Source: Streptomyces jeddahensis
Lineage (GTDB): Bacteria > Actinomycetota > Actinomycetes > Streptomycetales > Streptomycetaceae
Direction: 5' to 3'
Assembly (NCBI RefSeq): GCF_001642995.1
Contig: NZ_LOHS01000057.1
Span: 1-64,000, forward strand
DNA: 64,000 bases
In this document: positions 7,662 through 15,942 of the stretch, piece after piece
Layout: each line of letters opens with the position of its first letter
Numbering within the stretch: the stretch's first letter is position 1
The notes under the pieces: generated by a model
The model's database searches: none
Seen by the model: the letters and a program-made list of their open reading frames with translations, nothing else
What the model was told of the DNA's origin: nothing
Made by a program: the position numbers and the translations under genes

Positions 7662-9845
7662 TCAGCTCCTGAGATCCACCAGCAGCGGCGGCGCGTGCTC
7701 ACCCCGTACGTTCGTGAGCGACAGCACCGCATGCCCGGGCGGCACGCCGTGGGCCAGCTCGGAGGCGGACCAGCGCTCGCGCTCGACCTGCCGGACGGTC
7801 ACGGCGCGGGCCGTCGGAGCGTTACCGGTGATCACGCGCCGCAGGACATGCACGGTCTTGCCGAGCGGGGTCTCGGCGATGATCTGCCGGTCGGTGACGT
7901 CGCGCGCCTCGGTCCACTCCTTGCCCCACACCTCCGCGAAGTCCTGCCCGTCCCACGGCGTGAGCCCCGACAGCGCCATGCGGCAGCCGGTCGAGCCCAG
8001 CAGGGGCCCGCGCAGCGGCCGCGGAACGTCGTCGAGTGTACGCAGCGTCAGGACGGCCCCGGCGTTCGCCGACCGCAGCCGCTGGATACCGCGCACGGCC
8101 TCCGGCGTGACCGCGCCCGTCGCGTCGTCGAGGACGAGGCACGCGAACAGCGACCGGTCCTCGCGGACGGCGGCGCTGGCCGTGAACTGGGCGAGCACGA
8201 GCCTGGCGAGGATCCGGGAGGCGTCGGCGTGCCCGCGCTCGGGGAGGTCGATACGGACCCGGACGGGATGGTCGAGCGCCCGCAGCGAGAAGGGGCGCCC
8301 CTGGCCCGATGTGTCGAAGAAGGCCGCGAAGGCGGGCCGGTCGAGCAGAGCGATCCGGTCGGCGAGCACACTTCCCAGATCCCCGGGATGGCCCAACTGC
8401 CGCTCCCGCGCGTCGAGTTCCCGCAGCATCGCCTGCTGCCCCGCGTCGGTGAGCGCCTTGCGCAGCGCGCCCAGCGGACCGGGCGCACCGTCCAGGAGCT
8501 GCCGCAGCTCCGGTACGGAGGGGAAGCGGCCGTGGACCGCGTGGAACGGCCCGAGGAGCTGGGCGAGCACCGTGGTCGAGCGCCGGCTGCCGCCGCCGGG
8601 ATGCGGGTCCGCGAGGTCGCCGACGAGGGCCTCGGCGAGAACCGCCGCGGCCTCGTCCGGATCATGGGTTCCGCCGTACAGATCGAGGTCGTAGGCGGAT
8701 TCGGGATCGCCGATGCGCACGACGACGTCGTACGCGTCGGCGGGCCCGAGCCCGGCGCCTGCGGCCCCCACCACGACCACGGCGGCCCGCCCCGCGAGCG
8801 CCTGCAGGCACAGTGACTCGGCGAGCGGCCGTACGACACTGCTGGTCTTGCCGGATCCAGCGGGCCCGACGGCGAGCAGCGAGGTGCCGAGCAGATCGGG
8901 GCCGAGCGCCAGTCCGGTGCCGCGGTACTGGTAGGGGTTGCGCGGGTCGTCGGCGGTCGTGCCGATCCGTACCTGCGCGGTGGCCAGATCGTGCCGGGCG
9001 GCGCGGACGGGGAGGTCGCGCTCGCCGGAGGGGTGCAGACAGGCGGCGGCTCCGTCCTTGAGGACGGCCCGGGTGAAGGCCGCGAGGTTGTGCCGCCCGC
9101 TGCGCACGCCCTGCCACGCGCGCGTGATCCTCGCGTGGTCGACGTCGCGCATCAGCCCGGCGCGGGCTTCGGCTGCGAGCCGGTCGGCGGCTTCCTGGGC
9201 GCCGGCGGCCCTGAGCTGGGGCCATTCGGCGGGGTCCTCCGAGGGCGTGGGCGGGGGTTCGGCCCGCGGCCCGGCCCGGCGCCACGCGGGAGGCCCGTAC
9301 CGTCGCCAGACCTCAGACCACCGGCCGAGCCGTCCGACGCCCACCATGATCACAAGGGCGACGACGGTGTAGTACGTGTAGACGGCGACGACGGCGGCGA
9401 ACGAGTGGGGCTCCGCCCAGGAGTCGGGAATCATCGCGTAGAGCGGCAGCAGCCACCATCCGCCCAGGTATCCGTTCCACAGCAGCGACCAGATCAGCCA
9501 CCCCACCAGGAACGCGATGAGCGCCCCGCTCAGCAACTGCCGCGCCGGGACGACCTCGGGCTCCTCGGCAGGCCGCGGCCGATGCCCGAACCGCCAGATA
9601 CCGGGCGCGGCGTCGGGCCGGGGGGCCCGCAGCCAGGCCAGGAAGCCGGACCCATCGGGTAGGGCAGGCGCTCCGGGCGCCCGCACGGGCCGAGGCGGGA
9701 TCCCTGCCAGCTGGCCGGCGGCCGGGGGTCGCGCGGGCTGCGACGGCACATCGGACGCCGGTGCGGCGGTCGGCGGCGGCCCGGCCGGGCGCGGCACCGG
9801 ATCGGCGTGTGCGCCGTGTGCGTCCTGCGTGCCGTCGGTGTTCAT
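7662..9845 (-). CDS. Membrane-anchored VirD4/TraD-like ATPase
   Basis: 727 residues. A Pro-rich cytoplasmic N-terminus is followed by two or three hydrophobic segments at about residues 105-185 (ALIAFLVGWLIWSLLW and YTYYTVVALVIMVGVG). A P-loop ATPase domain follows, with Walker A GPAGSGKTSS near residue 330 and a Walker B-like strand FACLVLDD near 565. This layout resembles type IV secretion coupling proteins or conjugative DNA pumps. No relaxase, replication or transfer gene lies nearby, so it is probably a resident chromosomal protein rather than part of an active element. Start: ATG at 9845 after AAGGGG. It separates the PucR-type regulator from gabT and has no obvious link to GABA metabolism. 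Function unknown. Confidence 0.8.
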   Translation of the reverse strand: MNTDGTQDAHGAHADPVPRPAGPPPTAAPASDVPSQPARPPAAGQLAGIPPRPVRAPGAPALPDGSGFLAWLRAPRPDAAPGIWRFGHRPRPAEEPEVVPARQLLSGALIAFLVGWLIWSLLWNGYLGGWWLLPLYAMIPDSWAEPHSFAAVVAVYTYYTVVALVIMVGVGRLGRWSEVWRRYGPPAWRRAGPRAEPPPTPSEDPAEWPQLRAAGAQEAADRLAAEARAGLMRDVDHARITRAWQGVRSGRHNLAAFTRAVLKDGAAACLHPSGERDLPVRAARHDLATAQVRIGTTADDPRNPYQYRGTGLALGPDLLGTSLLAVGPAGSGKTSSVVRPLAESLCLQALAGRAAVVVVGAAGAGLGPADAYDVVVRIGDPESAYDLDLYGGTHDPDEAAAVLAEALVGDLADPHPGGGSRRSTTVLAQLLGPFHAVHGRFPSVPELRQLLDGAPGPLGALRKALTDAGQQAMLRELDARERQLGHPGDLGSVLADRIALLDRPAFAAFFDTSGQGRPFSLRALDHPVRVRIDLPERGHADASRILARLVLAQFTASAAVREDRSLFACLVLDDATGAVTPEAVRGIQRLRSANAGAVLTLRTLDDVPRPLRGPLLGSTGCRMALSGLTPWDGQDFAEVWGKEWTEARDVTDRQIIAETPLGKTVHVLRRVITGNAPTARAVTVRQVERERWSASELAHGVPPGHAVLSLTNVRGEHAPPLLVDLRS
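9115..9126. repeat. CACGCGCGCGTG palindrome, copy 2
   Basis: Exact 12-bp palindrome inside the VirD4-like ATPase gene. Flanking bases differ from the other copies. Confidence 0.7.
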
Positions 9846-10172
9846 CGCCCCTTGCCCCCTGACCTGCCGGTCTGCCAGTCCGTACGTGATGCGTCCTGCG
9901 ACGTTCGCGAGTCAATCTAGTGCGCCCGTATGGGGAGTTCACCGGGTACGCGCCCGGGCCTGCGGGAATGAGTGCGTGAATGCGTCACCGCTCAGGCGCG
10001 GGCGCCCGGCGGGCGCAATGTCCACTGCGGAGAGCCGGCTATGTCCACGGAGGACAACCCACCCCTCCGACAACGCCCTCATGGAGCATGCCCACTCCCC
10101 TCCCTCGGACCTAGCCTGCGGAGAGAGAACCGAAGCGTCCGGAACGCATGCGCCCAAAAGAAGCGTCCGGAA

Positions 10173-10185
10173 GTCCGGACATTCC
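10173..10185. promoter_or_regulatory. Candidate operator upstream of gabT
   Basis: GTCCGGACATTCC is the exact reverse complement of the 13 bases at 7587-7599. It sits 59 bases before the gabT start within a larger set of TCCGGA/TTCCGGA half sites (10166-10188). A further GAAGCGTCCGGAA repeat occurs at 10132-10144 and 10160-10172. The rest of the 398-base gap between the ATPase gene and gabT shows no gene. Confidence 0.5.
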
Positions 10186-10243
10186 GGATACAAACCCGGA
10201 TACGACTATCGCGAACACCACCCAGCACACCCAGGAGCCCCGC

Positions 10244-11578
10244 ATGAGTGCACTTCCGCAGGAGCGCCGCGTCGTCACCGCCATCCCCGGCCCGAAGTCG
10301 CAGGAGCTGCAGGCCCGCCGTACCGCCGCGGTCGCGCAGGGCGTGGGCTCCGTGCTGCCGGTCTTCACCGCACGCGCGAGCGGCGGCATCATCGAGGACG
10401 TCGACGGCAACCGGCTGATCGACTTCGGCTCCGGCATCGCCGTGACGTCCGTCGGCGCCTCCGCCGAGGCCGTCGTACGACGGGCCTCCGCCCAGCTCCA
10501 GGACTTCACCCACACCTGTTTCATGGTCACGCCGTACGAGGGCTACGTGGCCGTCGCCGAGGCGCTCGCCGAGCTGACCCCGGGCGACCACGCGAAGAAG
10601 TCCGCCCTGTTCAACTCGGGCGCCGAGGCCGTCGAGAACGCCGTCAAGATCGCGCGCGCCTACACCAAGCGCCAGGCCGTCGTCGTCTTCGACCACGGCT
10701 ACCACGGCCGCACCAACCTCACGATGGCGCTGACCGCCAAGAACATGCCGTACAAGCACGGCTTCGGCCCGTTCGCGCCCGAGGTCTACCGCATGCCGAT
10801 GGCGTACGCCTACCGCTGGCCGACCGGCCCGGAGAACTGCGGTCCCGAGGCCGCCGCGCAGGCCATCGACCAGATCACCAAGCAGGTCGGCCCGGACAAC
10901 GTCGCCGCGATCATCATCGAGCCGGTGCTCGGCGAGGGCGGCTTCATCGAGCCGGCGAGGGGCTTCCTGCCCGCGCTCGCGCAGTTCGCCAAGGACAACG
11001 GCATCGTCTTCGTCGCCGACGAGATCCAGTCGGGCTTCTGCCGCACCGGCCAGTGGTTCGCCTGCGAGGACGAGGGCATCGTCCCGGACCTGATCACCAC
11101 GGCGAAGGGCATCGCGGGCGGCCTCCCGCTCGCCGCCGTCACCGGCCGCGCCGAGATGATGGACGCCGCGCACGCGGGCGGCCTGGGCGGTACGTACGGC
11201 GGAAACCCCGTGGCCTGCGCGGGCGCGCTCGGCGCGATCGAGACGATGAAGGAGCTCGACCTCAACGCCAGGGCGAAGCGCATCGAGCGGGTCATGAAGG
11301 ACCGCCTCAACGCCATGCAGGACAAGTACGACATCATCGGCGACGTGCGCGGCCGCGGCGCGATGATCGCCATCGAGCTGGTCAAGGACCCGGCCACCAA
11401 GGAGCCGAACCCGGAGGCCACCGCCGCGCTCGCCAAGGCCTGCCACCAGGAGGGCCTGCTCGTCCTGACCTGCGGCACCTACGGCAACGTGCTGCGCTTC
11501 CTGCCGCCGCTGGTCATCGGCGAGGACCTGCTCACCGAGGGCCTGGACATCATCGAGGCGGCCCTGGCCCGCATCTGA
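10244..11578 (+). CDS. gabT: 4-aminobutyrate aminotransferase
   Basis: 444 residues, normal length for GabT, a class III PLP-dependent aminotransferase. It transfers the amino group of GABA to 2-oxoglutarate, giving succinate semialdehyde and glutamate. The PLP-binding lysine is Lys288 in TTAKGIAGGLP. Other family landmarks are SGAEAVENAVKIAR, YHGRTNLT, the ADEIQSGFCRTG segment before the lysine, and GGTYGGNP. Start: ATG at 10244 with AGGAG eight bases upstream; a longer in-frame start at 10148 lies in the operator region. It works with the aldehyde dehydrogenase at 3803-5263 to complete the GABA shunt to succinate. It may be controlled by the PucR-type regulator through the shared upstream sequence. 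Confidence 0.95.
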   Translation: MSALPQERRVVTAIPGPKSQELQARRTAAVAQGVGSVLPVFTARASGGIIEDVDGNRLIDFGSGIAVTSVGASAEAVVRRASAQLQDFTHTCFMVTPYEGYVAVAEALAELTPGDHAKKSALFNSGAEAVENAVKIARAYTKRQAVVVFDHGYHGRTNLTMALTAKNMPYKHGFGPFAPEVYRMPMAYAYRWPTGPENCGPEAAAQAIDQITKQVGPDNVAAIIIEPVLGEGGFIEPARGFLPALAQFAKDNGIVFVADEIQSGFCRTGQWFACEDEGIVPDLITTAKGIAGGLPLAAVTGRAEMMDAAHAGGLGGTYGGNPVACAGALGAIETMKELDLNARAKRIERVMKDRLNAMQDKYDIIGDVRGRGAMIAIELVKDPATKEPNPEATAALAKACHQEGLLVLTCGTYGNVLRFLPPLVIGEDLLTEGLDIIEAALARI

Positions 11579-11647
11579 GGAGCCACACCACCGGCCTGAG
11601 AAGCCGCACCGCCGTGCGGAACCGGCCGGGAGCTGCAGAGCAGGCAG

Positions 11648-11684
11648 GAGCCGGGAACCGCCCGAAGCGGGCGTTTCCCGGCTC
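11648..11684 (+). terminator. Terminator after gabT
   Basis: 17-base arms with one mismatch around a three-base AAG loop, 70 bases after the gabT stop. This very stable hairpin probably ends the gabT transcript. Confidence 0.85.
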
Positions 11685-12071
11685 CGAATGTGCTCTGACA
11701 TGTGTGGACGCCACACGGTAGAACTGTCGTGACCTGGGGTAACGGTCAGAGGGTGTGAAGAACGTGTGCGAGGGCCATGGCAGGATGCCGTTCCGCCTGT
11801 TCGGTCCCGCACCCCTGCCGTAGGTTTGAGCCAGATGAGAGAAACACCCCGCTCACAGGCGACTGTGGGCGACGCCAGGTCGTGGCCTCCCCAGCTCCGT
11901 CCTGGTCGTGCCTTCGCGCACACCTCCGGAGTTTCAGGCTCCGGAACTCCTCACCGGTCGGACGGCCGCCCGCCCCAAACCCCCCGGGGCGTGCGGCAAA
12001 CCGGCCAGGACGGCCGCCTCGGAACTACCCCCCCTGTTCCGGGGCGGCCGAACGCGCTTCGGAGCCCGCGC
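11685..12071. other. Intergenic region before the PAP2 gene
   Basis: No gene is recognised. An open frame runs through this stretch into the PAP2 gene from ATGs at 11766 or 11835. It would encode a Pro/Arg-rich peptide with ordinary third-base composition, unlike local genes, so I read it as leader or promoter DNA. No clear promoter could be picked. Confidence 0.45.
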
Positions 12072-12701
12072 GTGCAGGGCCTGACCGCCCTCCTCTTCCT
12101 CTTCGCCCTTCTCACCTGGCAGGTGGCCGTCGACGGCCCACTCCGCCGGGCGGACGAGCGCATCGGCCTGGCGGCCCGGCAGACCCGCCTCCCCAACACC
12201 GTGGCGGAATTCTTCGCCGACCTGGGCAGCATGACGGTCGCAGTGCCGATCCTGGCCGGGGTGGCCGGATACGTGGCCTGGTACGCCCGCCGCACCGGTG
12301 CACCCCGCTGGTGGCTGCCGCCACTGGCCGCCCTGCTGGCGATGGCAGCCGTCCCCCTGCTGGTCGTCCCGCTGAAGCTCCTGATCGACCGCCCAGGCCC
12401 GCCCGGCATGCCGCTCGGCGACGGCTTCTACCCCTCAGGGCACACCGCCACCGCGGTCGTGGCGTACGGAGCGGCGACGCTGCTCCTGCTTCCGTATCTG
12501 CGCGGCAGCGCCTACACCCGCCGCGAGGTGGTGATCGGCTGTCTGGTGCTGAACGCAGCCGTGGGATTCGGCCTTGTGCGCCGTGGCTACCACTGGCCGC
12601 TGGACGTGCTGGGCAGCTGGTGCCTGTGCGGGGCGCTCCTCGTGCTGCTGAGCGCATGTGTGGACAGATTCGGCGAAGCCCGTGGCGACTCGCCTTCGTA
12701 A
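12072..12701 (+). CDS. PAP2-family membrane phosphatase
   Basis: About 209 residues with five or six hydrophobic segments. All three parts of the PAP2 acid phosphatase signature are present: KLLIDRPGP (from Lys102), PSGHT (about 121-125), and a GLVRRGYHWPLDVL-type third motif near 165-178 with the catalytic His and Asp. Such enzymes dephosphorylate lipid phosphates, for example phosphatidic acid or undecaprenyl pyrophosphate, on the outer membrane face. Start: I chose GTG at 12072 (GGAG seven bases upstream) because the membrane segment begins directly after it and third-base G+C rises there. ATG at 11835 is the alternative. The substrate is unknown and the neighbours give no hint. Confidence 0.85.
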   Translation: MQGLTALLFLFALLTWQVAVDGPLRRADERIGLAARQTRLPNTVAEFFADLGSMTVAVPILAGVAGYVAWYARRTGAPRWWLPPLAALLAMAAVPLLVVPLKLLIDRPGPPGMPLGDGFYPSGHTATAVVAYGAATLLLLPYLRGSAYTRREVVIGCLVLNAAVGFGLVRRGYHWPLDVLGSWCLCGALLVLLSACVDRFGEARGDSPS

Positions 12702-12724
12702 GCAGCCTTCACCGTGAACGGGTG

Positions 12725-12736
12725 CACGCGCGCGTG
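12725..12736. repeat. CACGCGCGCGTG palindrome, copy 3
   Basis: Exact 12-bp palindrome in the 45-base gap between the convergent PAP2 and FAD oxidoreductase genes. Confidence 0.7.
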
Positions 12737-12746
12737 GCGGCCCTGA

Positions 12747-14165
12747 TCAGCTGTCGAATCCCAGGCCCAGCCGGTCCATCGCCTTCAGCCACGCGTTACG
12801 CCGGCCGCCGTTCGCGTCGGCGCGCGCCAGCGACCACTTGGTGAGCGCGATGCCCGTCCAGGCGAACGGCTCGGGAGGAAAGGGCAGCGGCTTCGTGCGG
12901 ACCATCTCCAGGGACGTACGTTCGGTGCGCTCGCCGGCCAGCAGGTCGAGCATGACGTCCGCGCCGAAACGGGTGGCGCCCACACCGAGGCCCGTGTAGC
13001 CGGCCGCGTAGGCGACGCGGCCCTGGTGCGCCGTGCCGAAGAAGGCCGAGAAACGGGAGCAGGTGTCGACGGCACCACCCCACGCGTGCGTGAAGCGCAC
13101 GCCCTCGAGCTGCGGGAAGCAGCGGAAGAAATGGCCCGCCAGCCTCGCGTAGGTGTCCGGCCGGTCGTCGTACTCGGCACGCACCCGGCCGCCGTACCGG
13201 TAGACGGCGTCGTAGCCGCCCCACAGGACGCGGTTGTCCGCGGACAGCCGGAAGTAGTGGAACTGGTTGCCGCCGTCGGCCAGGCCCTGGCGGTTCTTCC
13301 AGCCGATGCCGGCCAGCTGGGCCGGGCTCAGCGGCTCGGTCATCAGCGCGTAGTCGTAGACCGGGACGGTGTACGGCCGGACGCGCCGGACCAGGGACGG
13401 GAAGACGTTGGTGCCGAGGGCGACCCGGCGGGCCAGGATGCGGCCGTACGGCGTGCGGACGCCCATGCCGGCGCCGCGCGGCGTCAGGGAGAGGGCCGGG
13501 GTGTGCTCGTACACCCGTACACCCAGCGAGAGGCAGGCTCGTTTGAGGCCCCAGGCGAGCTTGGCGGGGTGGAGCAGGGCGACGCCGCGGCGGTCCCAGA
13601 GTCCGCCGGTGAATGTCGGTGAGTCGACGTGTTCCTTTACCGCCTCCGCGTCCAGGAGTTCGATGTCGTCCGCGAGACCGAGGCGGCGCATCGCCTCGTA
13701 CGTCTCGCGGAGCTCCTCGGCCTGGTACGGCTCGGTGGCGACGTCGATCTCGCCGCTGCGTTCGAAGTCGCAGTCAAGGGAGTAGCGGGCGACCGCCGCC
13801 TCGATCGCGTCGAGGTTGCGGGCGCCGAGCTCCTCCAGTCGCGCGATCTCGTCCGGCCAGCGGGACTGGCCGTTGGCGAAGCCGTGGGTGAGCGACGCGG
13901 CGCAGAAGCCGCCGTTGCGGCCGGAGGCGGCCCAGCCCACCTCACGGCCCTCGACGAGCACCACGTCGCGGTCCGGGTCGCGCTCCTTGGCGAGGAGCGC
14001 GGTCCACAGTCCGCTGTAGCCGCCGCCGACGACGAGCAGATCGCACTGCTCGGCGCCGGCGAGGGCGGCTTCGGGGCGCGGCCTGCCGGGGTCGTCCAGC
14101 CAGTAGGACACCGGCTGGGCGTCGGAAAGGGATTTCGTCCACTGGTTCATGGCGCTTGAGGCCAT
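12747..14165 (-). CDS. FAD-dependent amine oxidoreductase, gamma-glutamylputrescine oxidase-like
   Basis: 472 residues of the DAO/GlpO flavoprotein family. The N-terminal dinucleotide fold is LLVVGGGYSGLW with the acidic strand end VVLVEGREVG and the FAD loop SGRNGGF. The C-terminal YAAGYTGLGVG segment contacts flavin. It is the last gene of the minus-strand polyamine operon, 41 bases after the permease gene. Its likely role is oxidative deamination of putrescine or a derivative, releasing an aldehyde for the dehydrogenase encoded first in the operon. No glutamate-putrescine ligase gene is seen here, so whether it acts on free or glutamylated amine is unresolved. Start: ATG at 14165 after GGGGAG; an internal ATG at 14150 lacks a ribosome site. 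Confidence 0.88.
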   Translation of the reverse strand: MASSAMNQWTKSLSDAQPVSYWLDDPGRPRPEAALAGAEQCDLLVVGGGYSGLWTALLAKERDPDRDVVLVEGREVGWAASGRNGGFCAASLTHGFANGQSRWPDEIARLEELGARNLDAIEAAVARYSLDCDFERSGEIDVATEPYQAEELRETYEAMRRLGLADDIELLDAEAVKEHVDSPTFTGGLWDRRGVALLHPAKLAWGLKRACLSLGVRVYEHTPALSLTPRGAGMGVRTPYGRILARRVALGTNVFPSLVRRVRPYTVPVYDYALMTEPLSPAQLAGIGWKNRQGLADGGNQFHYFRLSADNRVLWGGYDAVYRYGGRVRAEYDDRPDTYARLAGHFFRCFPQLEGVRFTHAWGGAVDTCSRFSAFFGTAHQGRVAYAAGYTGLGVGATRFGADVMLDLLAGERTERTSLEMVRTKPLPFPPEPFAWTGIALTKWSLARADANGGRRNAWLKAMDRLGLGFDS

Positions 14166-14206
14166 GATTGTCAACTCCCCACAGTTTTCCGGAAAGGTGT
14201 TGAAAG

Positions 14207-15013
14207 CTATGCCTTCTGCCTGCTGCGGCGGCCGACCATCATTCCGGCCAGGACGCACAGGACGGCCACGAGGAACATCGCCGTACCGATGACATTGATC
14301 TGAACGGGCGTACCGCGCTGCGCGGATCCCCAGACGAACATCGGGAAGGTGACGGTCGAGCCGGCATTGAAATTGGTGATGATGAAATCGTCGAAGGAGA
14401 GCGCGAAGGCGAGCAGCGCGCCCGCGGCGATTCCGGGGGCGGCGATCGGCAGCGTGACCCTGATGAACGTCTGGAAGGGGCCCGCGTAGAGGTCCTGTGC
14501 CGCCTGCTCGAGGCGCGGGTCCATCGACATCACACGCGCTTTCACGGCCGTGACCACGAAGCTCAGGCAGAACATGATGTGCGCGATGAGGATCGTCCAG
14601 AAGCCCAGCGGCGTGCCCATGTTCAGGAACAGCGTGAGCAGCGATGCGGCCATGACGACCTCGGGCATCGCCATCGGCATGAAGATCAGCGAGTTGACGG
14701 CCCCGCGGGCCCGGAAGCGGTAGCGGACGAGCGCGAAGGCGATCATCGTGCCGAGGACGGTGGCGCCGAGCGTGGCCCAGGCGGCGATCTGCAGGCTGAG
14801 AGCGAGCGAACCGCACAGGTCGGCGACGCCGCACGGGTCGGTCCAGGCGTCCGTGGAGAACTTCTGCCATTCGTAGTTGAAGCGCCCCTTCGGATCATTG
14901 AAGGAGAACACCGTCACGACGATATTGGGCAGAAGCAGATAAGCCAGCGTCAGCAGGCCCGCTATGACGACGAGATTCCTGCGAATCGAGCGCCCGAAGG
15001 ATCCAAGGGACAT
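14207..15013 (-). CDS. potC: Polyamine ABC transporter permease, PotC type
   Basis: 268 residues with about six membrane segments. The cytoplasmic EAA loop (LEQAAQDLYAG...IAAPGIAAGALLAFALS) couples to the ATPase. The extracytoplasmic loop holding two Cys residues (DPCGVADLCG, about 58-67) is unusual and could form a disulfide. It forms the membrane channel with the PotB-type partner. Start: ATG at 15013, overlapping the upstream stop as TGATG, which implies translational coupling. It belongs to the six-gene putrescine/polyamine operon transcribed from upstream of 20119. Confidence 0.9.
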   Translation of the reverse strand: MSLGSFGRSIRRNLVVIAGLLTLAYLLLPNIVVTVFSFNDPKGRFNYEWQKFSTDAWTDPCGVADLCGSLALSLQIAAWATLGATVLGTMIAFALVRYRFRARGAVNSLIFMPMAMPEVVMAASLLTLFLNMGTPLGFWTILIAHIMFCLSFVVTAVKARVMSMDPRLEQAAQDLYAGPFQTFIRVTLPIAAPGIAAGALLAFALSFDDFIITNFNAGSTVTFPMFVWGSAQRGTPVQINVIGTAMFLVAVLCVLAGMMVGRRSRQKA

Positions 15014-15942
15014 CAGACGAGATCCTCCGTTCCGGACTTGCGGATGTAGAGGGTGACCATGACGAGGATCGCGGCCATGAGAATGAAGGACAGCGCTGCG
15101 GCCGTCGGATAGTCGAGAATCCGCAGGAACTGCGTCTGGATGACGTTGCCGACCATTCGGGTGTCGGTCGAGCCGAGCAGATCCGCGTTCACGTAGTCGC
15201 CGCTGGCGGGAATGAAGGTGAGCAGCGTGCCGGAGACGACGCCCGGCATGGAAAGCGGGAACGTCACCTTGCGGAAAGCCGTGAACGGCTTCGCGTACAG
15301 ATCGCCCGCCGCCTCGTGCAGCCGCCCGTCGATGCGCTCCAGCGAGGTGTACAGCGGCAGGATCATGAACGGCAGGAAGTTGTACGTCAGGCCGCAGACC
15401 ACCGCGAGTGGTGTGGCCAGGACGCGCTCGCCGGCCGTGATGCCGAGCCAGCTCGTGACGTCCAGGACGTGCAGGGTGCTCAGGGCACCGACGACCGGGC
15501 CGCCGTCCGCGAGGATCGTCTTCCACGCGAGCGTACGGATCAGGAAGCTCGTGAAGAACGGCGCGATGACGAGGACCAGGATCACGTTCCGCCAGCGGCC
15601 CGCGCGGAAGGCGATCAGATACGCGAGGGGGTAGCCGAGCAGCAGGCACAGCACGGTCGCCACGCCCGCATAGAGCACAGAGCGCAGGAACTGGGGCCAG
15701 TACTCGGACAGCGCGTCCCAGTAGGTGGCGAAGTGCCAGGTGACCTTGTACCCCTCCTCCAGGGAGCCCGTCTGCACGGACGTGGAGGCCTGGTAGACCA
15801 TCGGCAGCGCGAAGAAGACCAGCAGCCACAGGATGCCGGGGAGCAGCAGCCAGTACGGGACGTGGCGGCCGCGCCTGCGCGGCCTGCGCGGCTCCTCGAC
15901 GGGCGTGGGCGCGAGCGGTGGCGCCTCGGTGACGGTCGTCAT
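15013..15942 (-). CDS. potB: Polyamine ABC transporter permease, PotB type
   Basis: 309 residues. A short Pro/Arg-rich cytoplasmic N-terminus precedes about six membrane segments, the first WLLLPGILWLLVFFALPMVY. The EAA loop is LHEAAGDLYAKPF...FPLSMPGVVSGTLLTF. It pairs with the PotC-type permease. Its start (ATG at 15942) overlaps the stop of the ATPase gene in ATGA, and its stop overlaps potC in TGATG. All three transporter-core genes are thus translationally linked, which fits equal subunit supply. Confidence 0.9.
   Translation of the reverse strand: MTTVTEAPPLAPTPVEEPRRPRRRGRHVPYWLLLPGILWLLVFFALPMVYQASTSVQTGSLEEGYKVTWHFATYWDALSEYWPQFLRSVLYAGVATVLCLLLGYPLAYLIAFRAGRWRNVILVLVIAPFFTSFLIRTLAWKTILADGGPVVGALSTLHVLDVTSWLGITAGERVLATPLAVVCGLTYNFLPFMILPLYTSLERIDGRLHEAAGDLYAKPFTAFRKVTFPLSMPGVVSGTLLTFIPASGDYVNADLLGSTDTRMVGNVIQTQFLRILDYPTAAALSFILMAAILVMVTLYIRKSGTEDLV

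Noticed and set aside
7662..9845. An integrated conjugative element around the VirD4-like ATPase.
   Set aside because: No integrase, relaxase, replication gene, tRNA target or direct-repeat ends are visible, and flanking metabolic genes are in the usual Streptomyces order.
11766..12071. Longer N-terminus for the PAP2 phosphatase.
   Set aside because: Third-base composition is not gene-like before 12072, and the peptide would be a Pro/Arg-rich tract with no signal or domain.
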